A stretch of 64,000 nucleotides of DNA from Setaria digitata (taxonomy: Eukaryota; Nematoda; Chromadorea; Rhabditida; Setariidae), in contig RCAB01000025.1 in assembly GCA_003640385.1 (NCBI GenBank), positions 248,001 to 312,000 on the forward strand, in the 5' to 3' direction. Positions 27,097 to 38,398 of the stretch are shown piece after piece. The stretch's first letter is position 1. Every line of letters starts with the position of its first letter. The notes beneath the pieces were generated by a model. The model searched no databases. It saw only the letters and a list, made by a program, of their open reading frames with translations, and had not been told where the DNA came from. The position numbers and the translations under genes were made by a program.

Positions 27097-27808
27097 CTAT
27101 GGTTTAATATCAACTATAGTTACTTTAGCATCAGTTATAGCAATCTTCGTAGTAGTGTAATCTTCTAGTTCTTTATCAAATTTGCTGACCATTATCAACA
27201 TATACGCCACAGCTAGAAGACCTGATGTATACAGTGAAGCCATTAACACAGCTATTAATCTGAAATATAATAATTTTATATAAAACTAATGTTTTATAAA
27301 AATTTCAAGTTTTGGAAAATCAAAGGCTTAAATATTGAGGACCTTTAACTGTGTTGAGGATTTTAATAAAAATTTTTTTAACATAGCCAGAAATAATTAA
27401 ATAAGGGCATAAATCTATCAGTTAGAGTTGATGAGATAGTCTCAATACCAACAGATTACATTTTAAGTAATAGAAGCACTTAAAGAAACATCACGTATAT
27501 ATCGCCTGAGAAATAGGAACGTTAGCAGTTAGTACTATTCATAAATTATTAATTTTAATTCATTTGCTCGTTACTGAGAACTGAATATCTGTCAAAAGAC
27601 TCAGAATTTGAAAAAGCATAAAAACTTTGGCTACTACTTACCCTGTCATCATGTAAAATAAAATGATGTGATGCTGAGCGTAGATGAGATAAATGAGTGA
27701 ATAAGCTAACAGCAGGCCTACAATCAAGCTGAGTTGAAGCTTTGTCAAGGGACAGAAGCTCGAGACTTGTCCAGACTTTGAGTCCGTTACTGTTGACCCG
27801 TCGTGCAT
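27097..27808 (-). CDS. Small multi-pass membrane protein, 109 residues, unrecognised
   Basis: Two exons, 27642-27808 and 27097-27259, join in phase with donor GTAAGT and acceptor TTTCAG. Start is ATG 27808 and stop is TAG at 27097. The product has a hydrophilic N-terminus, three hydrophobic stretches at about residues 25-45 (LIVGLLLAYSLIYLIYA), 48-68 (IILFYMMTGLIAVLMA) and 72-88 (GLLAVAYMLIMV), and a charged C-terminal tail of some 28 residues (KFDKELEDYTTTK). No family recognised. An upstream ATG at 27824 opens an 89-codon frame overlapping exon 1 in another phase; it is probably an upstream ORF or a shadow, but it could affect translation. An acceptor-like TTTCAG lies near 27868, and an earlier GTAAGT donor near 28215 suggests a 5' UTR intron or trans-splicing. 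Confidence 0.7.
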
Positions 27809-27869
27809 ATGGTGTACGGCGCATAAATGTATTCCCTTTCAGCTACCTAGTCAAACTACTTCCTTCTGA

Positions 27870-30800
27870 AATCAATTAAATCATTAAAATAATATAATTT
27901 TTGAAAAATTTTATGACTTGCAGAACTGAGAAACTTTTCGGAATTGTAAGGGAAATCCTTTGTCTGCAACTGTTTAGATATAACTCACGAAATTTACGAA
28001 ATAAAATTTTCGGAGAAATATTCCCTATAATATGTCTACATTTATTCCTGTGTATTTCGAATTCGAAATCGAGAAAAACAAGTTTATGGACACACACTTT
28101 AAGGAATCATATGTTATGAATGGTAAATGGATGATGACATTCCGGATTAATTCTTTTATATCTACTAACAAAGAAATTTATTTAAATTTTCATAATTTCG
28201 AGACACTTTAAAAACTTACGATTCGAGTCAGTTCATTTTTCTAATTGTTTGTCCACTGTACTTTTAGCCCGTCAACATAAAAAAGTCGTGTCGTATTTTC
28301 GACGTTCGTAATCAGTAAAATTTTATCACTGATCTTTCCTAAATTCGATTTAAAATCTAAGCTTCAATAGATTGTAATGAAACTCTTTATGGCGCATGCT
28401 ATCCATTACAAGTCTAAAACTCTTGCCACAAAATTTCACTGATTTTTAAACCCATACGTATTTAAAAAGCCATGATAAAAGTAATATTAATGAGAATTAG
28501 TAAACAGTAAGAGGCATAAACATATAGAAATAAATATGAATGAATCAGCTTCAATATAAAACCTATAATAATCAAAACTATGACACAAATATAAACCGTT
28601 TAGATCTACAGATAACAGAAAAAATATAAATATAGAGTCCATGCTATATATTTAATTTACTTGTCACCCTATTCGCCTGTTTGACAGTTTTTTAAGCTGT
28701 TGGTTTCATTTCAAAACTTACAATGAATTAAAAATCCCTTTTCCGACTTCTGTCCGACTTCTGTTTCACAAATTCATAAAGAAATTTCATCATCGGAATT
28801 CTTTTTCTTAACTTGAAGCATCAAAATGCGATGCTCATTAACAGTTCATAATTGCTTCGTGTACTCACTTCACTGCAAATGCATTAGAACTATTTATCTG
28901 TGACTCATTTCAAGTGTACAAATTGCTGATTAAAAAAGAAAAAGAGATATTGGTATGAGTGCAGAACGAAGTACGCGCTCTTAGTCGACGACTTTATTGC
29001 TGCTGATGAAATTTCAAAGTCACAGGTAGACGGCGGTGCATCGTAGCCGAAAACTAGAAATTGCAACTATATTAAATAATACTCCTCAGATTGTAAACTG
29101 AGCATTCCATTGTTTAGAAAAATGAAGGGGCAAAATTTGACCCTAAAAATCAATACTAAAGCATAAAAAGTGACAATGCAAGTGACAAAAACTGGAGAGT
29201 GTTAACAGATGGCCGAATGTGTTCCCGAAGCTCTAAGCATCTCGAGATAAAAGTAATGGAATGTGTTCGTTCATCAGGCATCGCAATTACGGGAATCTGC
29301 GCAAACGCATAGATGGAGGAGATAAAAGCGTTGATGTCACGCTATTATTGTCGGAAACACTGAACTGAATGACAGTGTAAATCGCTGTGACGTATGATAT
29401 CACAAACGGCAACGCAATGGAATGGTGGAAAAAAATGTTCGAACCGCTGCATCGACCATTAAGGCCGCTGCGACAGCGACAACAAACTTCAGCAAAGAAG
29501 CGATACCAGAATTCAGATCCCGCTCCAAAATGCGGTAAATGCAGCGTTCAAAACAGTGGGAACTTCTGGTGACTAAACGATTCATCCACCCATCTATCGC
29601 ACGGTACAACGAAACTGAAATAGGACAGCAACTCATTCACCTCCTCTTCATTGTCGCTGTTTCGACATTTAATACACACATGCGGTGAAAGACATACATA
29701 AATCCTTATCCGCAGTACACTCAATAACATAGTTTTAAAGTTACCGGTTTGAATCTCATCTCAGTTTTAACTCTGACAATCGTACCTTCTTATTTCAGAA
29801 CTTAATTTTACCCAATCAATGTCAATGTTATCAATTTCGGAAACATTTATATTCACTTCAAAAATAATTCATTTTTGAACTTTTTTTAACATTCCATTGT
29901 AAATTATTGGAGAGATATATTAATACCTAATTCAAGTACCATCGAAAGTGGAACTGAAAAAGTCAACGAGATAACAGTGCTTCTTTTAAATTATTAAGAA
30001 AAGCTCCTTGCAGGACTGAAATACATTATGTGCTAATTGAAAGTGATTTGTGATGATACTCTAGAAAAGGAACGCGAGAATCCTATTCCAATCCAAAAAC
30101 GCAATAAAATATGAATGTTCGAAATTCTTTACATTAAGTTACTTAAAGCATTGTATTAGTGGAAAGATATTGTGAATCAACCAAATTTTTAAAGAAATTA
30201 AGAAACACTGGGTTTTTTTTTTTATCAAAGATTATCCACAACTGAACGAATCTTCTGAATCTCTTGCAACTATTTTAAGACGAACTTTGCAAGCGTTGCA
30301 AAAATGAACTTAAACATAATTAATTCACTGCTAATCTTGCAGAGAGAAATAAACCTATAAAATGCTGCTGTTTATTGATGGAATCGAAAAAAGAAGTAGC
30401 TGAAATGCGATAACGTTTAAACCCACTTAAGTGCGCATGTTTGTTAAAGAAAACTCTAATCTGCACAATTTGTACCCCTAAAAAATCCTTCTCCTTATTT
30501 TTGCTCCATCCCTTCTAGCACATGTCCTAAATTTCGGTTAGATATCCATGCAAAAAGCCATTCAAAGGAAATTTCGGTAAAATACTCATGGTGATTTTTT
30601 TTTTCTGCTGTAAACATCCAATAGATCATGAATCTATGAAGGCGAAATATTATTGCAATAAAAAAATTTATAGCTTTCTGAATTTTCTATTTTACTACGG
30701 TGTGATAATGCAATTCAAAGCATAAAATTTGCTCAAAAACAATGGCAAACTTCTACAAGAATGGACTTTAAAATTTGGCAACTGAACCAGAAGTAAAACG

Positions 30801-31122
30801 AGTTATTACTATTTTTTATCTTATACCACTTATCTCTTCATGAAAATCAAATTTCAAATTTGCCCCGAAAGATTTGCCTGCGTGGTGATTATTCTCGTAA
30901 TTCATATTATAACTGCTGAAAAACTTTCCTTGTCTTGATTGAAAGGAGTTTCTTATGTCTCCTCCAATTTTTTCTCGATATATTTGCTTTCCTTTTCAAG
31001 TCTCCTTCCAAAGGCATTTTTTTAAATGCACAATTATGCATAATTTTAGCGTGAAAGAGTTTTGAAATAAGAAGGAAAACTTAAGGTCTCCAAGCATTAG
31101 ATAAGCTGCAAAATTTTTAAGA

Positions 31123-31156
<34 letters not shown>

Positions 31157-32069
31157 ATATATGTATATATGATATGGTTTCAAGTTTAATTGGAAGTGAA
31201 GGTCAAAGGCACAAAACCGGCTAGTGGAAAGCAACCGAATATTGCCATTTTTTATCATTAATTAACAAAAACGAGAAACTGTCACTATTGAAATATTTGC
31301 CTATGCTACTTGAAAAATGAAAAACACTGCGAATTTGATTAGCAAAAAATATGGATTGTAGTAAATTATTATTTAATTATTCTTAAATGACTATAAAGAG
31401 ATCATATTTTTGCAAAATATTATCAGATAATGTAAAGGAAAAGAGATAAGTCGAAAGACAATAAGGGAATTTTGAACAATGTGAAACAGCGACTTCAAAA
31501 CTTATTTATAAAAGTGTGTCGATCAGTCGCGAATATATAATAACTTTTGAAGAAAACAGTCATTTAATCAGAATAAATTTTGCTCATGTATTTCAAGGAA
31601 GGTAACTTTTTATCAGTTTTTTTATTGGAACTCAATTTGATTTCTTGTAAATGTTCCTTCACTTATCAATTATCAGTGATTATTTGGTTATCTGCTGCAA
31701 TCTACTTTAACTCCTAATATCCAGTAAAATTTATTATCAGAAGATATTTATTATAAAAACCGCACTGAGCTGATCCACCAGGAATGTTGTGGCTCCACAA
31801 ATTTAACATGTAGTAAGTGTTCTGTCGACACAGAGAGCAGGTGCCTCGAAGGTTATACAACGTCAATTTGCTAATGACTATGTGAAGAAGATATTCGGTA
31901 GCGATTGATTGAAGTGGATGGAAGACGAATGGACTTAAATGTTGGTTGTTTTATCCAATGGCTAACTACTAAAATAAAACCGGTAAAATAAGATAAAATA
32001 AAAATAAGTCTATTAGCCGAAATGAATGTCTGTCTAGTTTCAATGGAAGGTTAGTTTAGACTAAGTGCC
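27870..32069. other. Intergenic, includes a G+C-richer island
   Basis: No confident gene. The part at about 28,980-29,640 is clearly richer in G+C than its surroundings and carries open frames on both strands (29387-29572 plus, 29400-29636 minus) that look like shadows of base composition. It could be promoter sequence for the minus-strand gene at 27.8 kb or an old exon remnant. From 29.7 to 32 kb the sequence returns to AT-rich background, apart from the CT microsatellite at 31127. Confidence 0.4.
31127..31153. repeat. (CT)n microsatellite
   Basis: About 13 uninterrupted CT units, followed by CCC and an alternating TATATATG run. A simple repeat in intergenic sequence. Confidence 0.95.
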
Positions 32070-33176
32070 ATGGACTATCAAAAAGATATTGACAAATTAA
32101 CAATTCGGATGATGGCATACTGCTTTGATGTTATTCCTGTTGCGGTAAGCTAAGCACTTAATAGGTTCATTGCCTAAGAAAGTGTAAGCAATTTAAATTT
32201 CAAAGGAAGAATAGTAAGTACATATATGTTTGCATCTGACACAAATCCCATTGGAAAAAAGTCTGATAGTCAATTAAACTGGATAAAGTTCTTCAAAATC
32301 GAAATCTAACAAAAAAATGCAAAAGTTCTCTTGCAATTTCAAATTGAAAAATCAGATGTGAAAATACTCCACTGCTTAAGAAAGTGTTTTAAATACGGCA
32401 GCGAAACACGTTTCTCTTCAAATGAATGTATGTGTGGTATTAAAGGATTTTTCTAATTGCCTTTAAATATACTTCTTTTAAATCACTCCTGAAAAAGTGC
32501 ATATTTGAAAGTCATCTATTGGCATTAGCAGTGATACCAAACATTGCCATATTATCAAATGAAGCCAGATAGAACAAGTTATTACTTTCGTGATGTTTCT
32601 TTATTCACTTTTTTTTTGAATAACTGATATTTTTTTGGAGTCCAGTAAAATTTTTGAGGATAAAAATATCATTAAAAATACTGAATAATTCACCTGCCTG
32701 AAAAAGAAAAGGAAAACGCTGAATTGATGTTGAATAATGTTTCTTTTGTTGGCAAAAATTCACTCGGAAAGACAAACACAATATTTTTTCATTTTTAGAC
32801 TAGACAAAGGAATTCATATTCATTTTAAAAACAATTCCGAAAATTAAAATAATGTAATGAAATGCATTGATTGTATCGTCTTTTTTTGTTGACATATTTG
32901 CTAGAAGTTCAAAATTAAACCCTCCCTGATACAAATTTTAAGATAAAGCTCAAAATTAATAGTAACAGTTCAACGCCTTGGAGTTCACGACGGATATAAA
33001 GGTAGCATAATTGGGATGTAAATTTTGTTGTCAAATTTTATGACAAACGACTAAAAGTTATCTATAATACTTTGCATTAAATTTTAACAAAAAGTTAGTA
33101 GCTTATGGATTTACAAGGACGTTCTATTGGGATCTCGCTGACTCTTCGTATTTTCCAAAGAAAAAGTCAACTTAAT
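32070..33176 (+). CDS. Probable small three-exon gene, about 62 residues, unrecognised
   Basis: Exon 32070-32144 starts with ATG just after an acceptor (GTTTAG, 32050-32055), encodes 25 codons and ends at a strong donor GTAAGC. Exon 32969-33001 (11 codons, acceptor AGTAACAG, donor GTAGCA) and a last exon from about 33095 to the TAA at 33176 follow, all in phase 0. The product mixes charged and aromatic residues (LTIRMMAYCFDVIPVA, then RTFYWDLADSSYFPKKK) and looks like a folded or membrane-associated small protein. The acceptor of the last exon (AACAAAAAG) is weak. No family recognised. Because the exons are short and were picked by eye, the model could be partly wrong. Confidence 0.4.
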
Positions 33177-35983
33177 TATACTCAAAAAATAATTGGAAAG
33201 TCAATTTAATTATAACTGGTTCAAAGTTTGAATTTAAAAAAAATTTAAATAATGGAAGGGTTTCTCTTTTATAAAAAAAAAAAGAAAATTTTGCAATGTT
33301 TAATTTACAAGTTGCAAAACAGCTTGTGGAACCATATTTTCAGAAGGCATGAATAGCTAACGATTCAAAATTCGAGAATAATATTTTTCAATGATTTAGT
33401 CCATCAGAGGAAAACTACAGCTTATTTCAAATCCTACTTCAACTGAAAAATTATTCATGAAGAAACGTAAATGAGATGTGTTAGCAAGCAATTCTCATGA
33501 AAATATGTTAGCAAAGTAAACTAAGCAAGAAATCACAACATTCTTAATTTTAGTGTTTTGTTGCTACTTCTCAATTTAAGTTTTATATTTGCTATTTTCA
33601 AAAATTTTCACAATCAATATTTGCTGTTATCGCAGATGCATCAATATAACGGATGGTAAATTAAATTCATATACTTGTGAAACCAATCTGTTATACTACT
33701 GGTCTCATTTTCTTCACTTTAATACTGGATAATAAGCAAACGTTTGTTTTAGTGACCGATGTTGAAAAAAACTACGCCTCAAAAATATTTTGAAATCAAT
33801 CAAACTGTAGTTAATTAAGAAGTAAATAATATACTTCTTTTGAGCTGTTATTCTTTCATACTCTTCGCTAGCTTACACTTAGTTATTAAAGGTGATAACT
33901 TCCTTGTCCTCATTTGAAAGCCACAACTATGAGTCTTACGAAACAAATTATCATTTGCAAACAATGACGTATCAGTGTGCTGATTTACTTGTACAAAGCA
34001 AACAGTATTACTAGTTAATATGTTTAGAAGCAAAAGGAAATGTTTGTGTATATACAACCTTTGAATTTAGTCTCAAGGAAGATGGAAAAAGCTAAAAGTC
34101 TTACAAAAAAAAATTATTGTAGAATTAGGAAATAGCAATGTGCCGCACGCAAAATAATGATTAACTAGAAGCTGAATCTGAATTTTAAACGGTCACACTT
34201 TAATAATTCTAATAAGTTTTCAGTAATTTTGAGAAAAATATCAAAGGATTAACAGATGAAAATTATATTTGAGTGGTACGTTAAATCAATAAAATGCAAA
34301 GAGCAGCAAACTTGGCAAGGGAAAAGTCTTTTAATAGCCTAAGAGACTATTTCTTAGACTTTTTAGTTATTTCATAATAAAACCGATTTTAACAGATCTA
34401 TACTTTAGTAGTAATCGCTTTCTTTTCTGAAGACTAACAATTATCGTACCAGAGAGACTTAAATAAAATTTATCATAAGAATCAAATGACAGTTATGATG
34501 ATTCACAGAGTTTATGGAAGGAAAGCAGATCGCTGAGATTGATACTGTTTTGTACATCGGTTATTCGCTCAGCTAAAAAGTTACTTAAAAGAATATGAAT
34601 AACCTTAAAGTATTCACCTTACGATCTATAAAAAAAAGCTAACTAGGTCGATTTGTCCGTGACGGAAATTTTATTACCTGTCATTAACGAAGTGATAATT
34701 AATTATAACAGCGATAGTTCAGTTGACTGCATCTTACAATACTTTCCCAGTTTTTTTTTTACTTCCGGCTTTTATTTGGCAATCTCCAAATTTTAATTTT
34801 ATCATTATTTTTATATAAGTCTATGTAATATAAATATGCAATTTTTAACCTTCAACACTGAAAGTTATTGCAAATAATTTCGGATGTATTTCGGGGCCGA
34901 AAATGAGAAACCTTAATTATGCAAAACTTACTTGAATGAGATTCTCTTTTTCCAGTTTTTATGCATACACTACAAATTTTTTATATTAGTTTCTTTGCTG
35001 AATGTCTTTTCTCTTTGCAATATTCTTAATATCAGGTAGCCTACGCTCACTAAACAAACTCTATTAATATTATAACTTTTTACCAATCAATTTTTACAGT
35101 ACCAATTTGATGACGTGGCACAGCATGAAATATTATAGTGGAAGATTTTGGGAAATAGAGATTTCGCAGAGTGTCGAAATTGGTATGGAAGAGGACGTAG
35201 TAGACTATGTCCTCTTCTGTACCAGTTTCCTTCTGATCCACAAGATGTGCGTGTATGAATGCTGCTGGTTGTGAGGACTAGAAATTTATTTTAATTTCAG
35301 AACCGAAGACTCAATTTTGTTTTCCATTTCAATCCTCACAGTTCGTTGCCATAACTATTTCTTTTGTTCTTTCCCACTCCTTCCAGTCCGAGTATTCCAA
35401 TTCGTAGAATTTTCTACATTGCGCATTGACGAATGAATTTTCCTATTTTAACCAAAAGTTGAATTAATTCACAGACAGCTTTTGCTTCATTAAATTGACG
35501 ACGGGTCGTTGTTTTGTAGAAATAAGCAGAAATCTCTCTGAGAACAACTCATATTTCTTTCATAAGCTGAACGATTTCGTAATTAGGAAAAGATTTATCT
35601 GATTAAAATGTTCCTGTTTTTAGCTGATTAACCATTTTTTTTTTTTTTTTTTTTAAAGAAGGATGACTTTAGCTAAAAGAAAGTCTATTTGATATTTTGA
35701 AATAAAAGGAAAAAGAGAGAGCAGGCAAATTTCAACTTTAATATAATATTCTAATTTCCAGAGAAGTTTGGATTCAGCATGAGAATTTCGAAACCATAAT
35801 TTGGAGCAAAGTTAAAATTTTTTACTTTCCAGAGCAAATGAAAGTTCAAGGAATGCAACTTTCAGATTCTGTCAATTTAATTAATTTGATTAGAAAACCA
35901 TCCTTGATAGGAAACTTTTATAATTTCAAAACCTTTCAACGAGCAATGTATCATGCTAATTAAACAAATTTCTAAGTTCTAGC
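33177..35983. other. AT-rich intergenic stretch with a strong hairpin
   Basis: No confident gene. A minus-strand open frame at 33848-34057 begins hydrophobic (FLLLLNIL) but lacks an ATG and a linked exon. A short coding-like piece behind an acceptor at 35090-35137 (plus) was not connected to anything. The notable element is the hairpin at 35176-35229. Confidence 0.4.
35176..35229. ncRNA. Candidate structured RNA hairpin (25-bp stem, 4-nt loop)
   Basis: Arms 35176-35200 and 35205-35229 flank the loop TAGA. All 25 positions can pair on the plus strand: 21 Watson-Crick pairs and four G:U wobbles, with no bulge. Pairing stops abruptly outside the arms. The loop is much shorter than in a usual microRNA precursor, so this may be an siRNA-like or endogenous inverted-repeat source, a structured 3' element, or an old inverted duplication decaying by transitions. 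Transcription is not shown by the sequence. Confidence 0.4.
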
Positions 35984-36623
35984 TTAAGGCGAGATAATTG
36001 TTTTGCCCTTCCAAATGATATAAGCACCTTCTTCAATCTTATCAAGTGAACCAATTCAAATTTATATGATTTTCAAAGTGATGCTAGTGGGTTTATTTTT
36101 GGAAACTGTATGGGAACTGGAAAAGATCAATACGCAATTTTAAGCGACATCCTCCACTTATAGAATTACCTGCTGAAAGTGTGAGCTTACTAGGAATATG
36201 CTGATATGTAATTCGACTTTTCATTTTACAAATCAAATTTCTTGCTTCTTTGTGAACAACAACGTTTGAAATTTCATTCGCACAGAACACTGATGATTTT
36301 CAATGTGTTGCTAGTAAAGGACAAACTGAAGAAATTCTTGGCAACCAAAATTTTACAATTAATTTTATCACGAAATTACCTAAAACAAACTTTAAATTTA
36401 TAACGGATTCATCTTATTCTTAGCAATAAAATAACACACACTAGCTACCGCGCTTACCTTCAGAAGCAAACAAGCATTTGAAAGAAATATTTTGCACGAG
36501 ACAAAAATGAAGATACGAGAGTAATAGCGAAGCAAAAATTCTCTGTAAAACAGATGAGAAATTTAAAATTCTCTGTAAAACAGATGAGAAATTTTGGACA
36601 ATCAAAGATGGAAGGAAATCCAT
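35984..36623 (-). CDS. Probable small gene, about 110 residues, unrecognised
   Basis: Three minus-strand exons join in phase 1 throughout: 36458-36623, 36170-36289 and 35984-36030, with donors GTAAGC and GTAATT and stop TAA at 35984. The N-terminal part is hydrophobic (IFASLLLSYLHFCLVQ), suggesting a signal peptide or anchor. The rest is hydrophilic (NVVVHKEARNLICKMKSRIT) and ends IIWKGKTIISP. The first exon contains a 30-bp tandem duplication, read as two copies of a 10-residue unit (NFSSVLQRI plus L or F). Each copy also carries an acceptor-like TCTGTTTTACAG, so the true exon may start after one of them and the ATG at 36623 may not be the start. No family recognised. It lies just downstream of the collagen gene on the same strand. 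Confidence 0.45.
36535..36594. repeat. 30-bp tandem duplication, two identical copies
   Basis: Copies 36535-36564 and 36565-36594 are identical. On the minus strand each contains TCTGTTTTACAG, a good 3' splice site, and the unit length of 30 keeps reading frame. Confidence 0.9.
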
Positions 36624-36855
36624 AAGAACAAATTTTATGAGACTTTTGGATAAGAATTTGTAAGATTTTACCAGAATTTTCTGGATATTGGCTAGAATTT
36701 CGGCATTTTTTGTAATTAAGCAACATAGGTTGGAAACTTTCTTCAGAGCTTTGCAGATAGCTCCTCAGTTTTTCGTTGATTTTAAATCCAAGAAGAGTTT
36801 CATTATTCTTAGAACGGTATAGGAACGCTATTCAACAAGTATTTTGCAGGAGATC

Positions 36856-38398
36856 TTAATATCCAGGTGCCGTGCGTGGTGGTGGACAGTGATCGCATGA
36901 ACCACTTTTACCAGCGGCTCCCATTTCACCACGTTCTCCTGGTGTGCCTGGTTGTCCTGGAAAACCGAGAGGTCCTTCGTCTCCAGCTGGTCCTGGAGGT
37001 CCAGCAATAGAGTTTCCTGGTGATCCAGGTAATCCTGATGGTCCTGGTGGTCCTGCCGGCCCAATCGGCCCGGGTGGGCCAGCAACTCCAGGCGCTTCTG
37101 TAAGCTGTCCAGGTGGGCCGGGTGGACCAGGTGGTCCTATTTCACCGGGTGTCCCAGCTAGTCCTGGAGGCCCAACTGGACCTGGTGGTCCTGGCATTGG
37201 AGCTGCTCCATTCGTTCCTGGCACACCAGCCTCTCCAGGAGGTCCTTTGGGTCCCATTATACCTGGTGGTCCTGCTGGTCCCGGTGGACAATCGAAGCAG
37301 AAGTCCTCTGGTTTTGGTACAGTATCCGGTGCGGCATCTTGGCCTGGCGTACCATCGTTGCCCGGTGGTCCATCAATTCCTATAGACAATACTTTAAAAG
37401 TAGAGATATGAAGAAATGAGAAGTTAACATTTCAACTGTCTGTAATTTTTTTAACCCAAAATTTGAACATTGTTTGAAATGAATTTGTTTGAAATTTACG
37501 TTTGAATTACCTGAATTTCCAATTTTTTTAAATCTTAAAACTACTGATAACGTACCTGGTTCACCATCATTTCCTGGAGGTCCAGGAGGTCCTGCATCTC
37601 CAACACTGCAGCTACAACACGTGTCTTCACCTTGTGAATTAAACGGTAAGGTTTTAACGCTAGTTTCGACCGTTGATTCAACAGCACTATTTGCATAAGT
37701 GCCTGCGCCACGTGCTCGTGCCGATTTCCGACCTGTTTTTCCTGAACTTCGATAACGTGCTTCTCTTTTTAATCTTCCTCGCAAACCCGTAGCTTCTTCA
37801 ACCTAAAATTAAGATTTTTCAGTATTATAAATTTTCTGTTAATGGGAAAATTGGTCGGTTTTGTTAAACATAAAGATTTAAAATGATTCTGCCTTGGTTC
37901 GAAGAAAACTGCCACATCTGTCAAAAATTGACTAATTTAAAACTAATCCAAGATATTTATTGTACGAAACCGCATCAGTTTTGTCACTCATGTGAACTTT
38001 TTTATTTTGTCACTTATTTGAACACTTCTAAAACTTTTTTAATTTAACTGAAACTTTTAAGGGTGATGCAATTTCATTTTAAATGAGAAATATTAAAGTA
38101 CAATTTGATATTCATGCCACAGTCCATCGGTCTTATACTTGCAAAATTCGAGCTCTCCTTCTAAGGATGACCGCACGTGTTGTATGTAATTGTACAGCAT
38201 TGGTACGGCAACAATTGCTGTTAGCGTTGCAACAGTTGAAATCGCAATCCCGAAGAAAGCTGACCTCCGAAGCCCATCTGCTTCTATTTTTTTCAACTTC
38301 TCATATTCGAATCCCATTTCTGATACTGCAAAATCTTCTAAATATGAAGATTCCTGGAAATATTTTGCGATGTCGTCATCAATAATTTTAGTTTTCAT
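36856..38398 (-). CDS. Cuticle collagen, 355 residues, complete
   Basis: Structural protein of the nematode cuticle, secreted by the hypodermis as trimers. Exons 38102-38398, 37556-37802 and 36856-37379 join in frame. The N-terminal domain (exon 1) holds one transmembrane/signal-anchor helix ([20 protein letters not shown]), as in the nematode cuticle collagen N-terminal domain. Exon 2 carries a basic segment with RLKR, a likely subtilisin-type (BLI-4-like) processing site, then a Cys cluster (TCCSC) and the first Gly-X-Y repeats. Exon 3 has a second Cys pair (CFDC), a long but interrupted Gly-X-Y domain rich in GPPGP, and the C-terminal [13 protein letters not shown], typical of the SQT-1/ROL-6-like collagen group. 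Start chosen at ATG 38398, the first Met after the upstream stop. Members of this family are usually 280-370 residues. The assignment to a particular C. elegans gene is not possible here. Confidence 0.95.

Noticed and set aside
27876..28119. Paired 72-73 codon ORFs on both strands
   Set aside because: They mirror each other, lack splice context and probably reflect base composition in a 5' UTR intron.
36944..37411. 155-codon Gly/Pro-rich ORF on the plus strand
   Set aside because: It is the antisense shadow of the collagen Gly-X-Y exon; CCN/GGN codons read as Pro/Gly on both strands.
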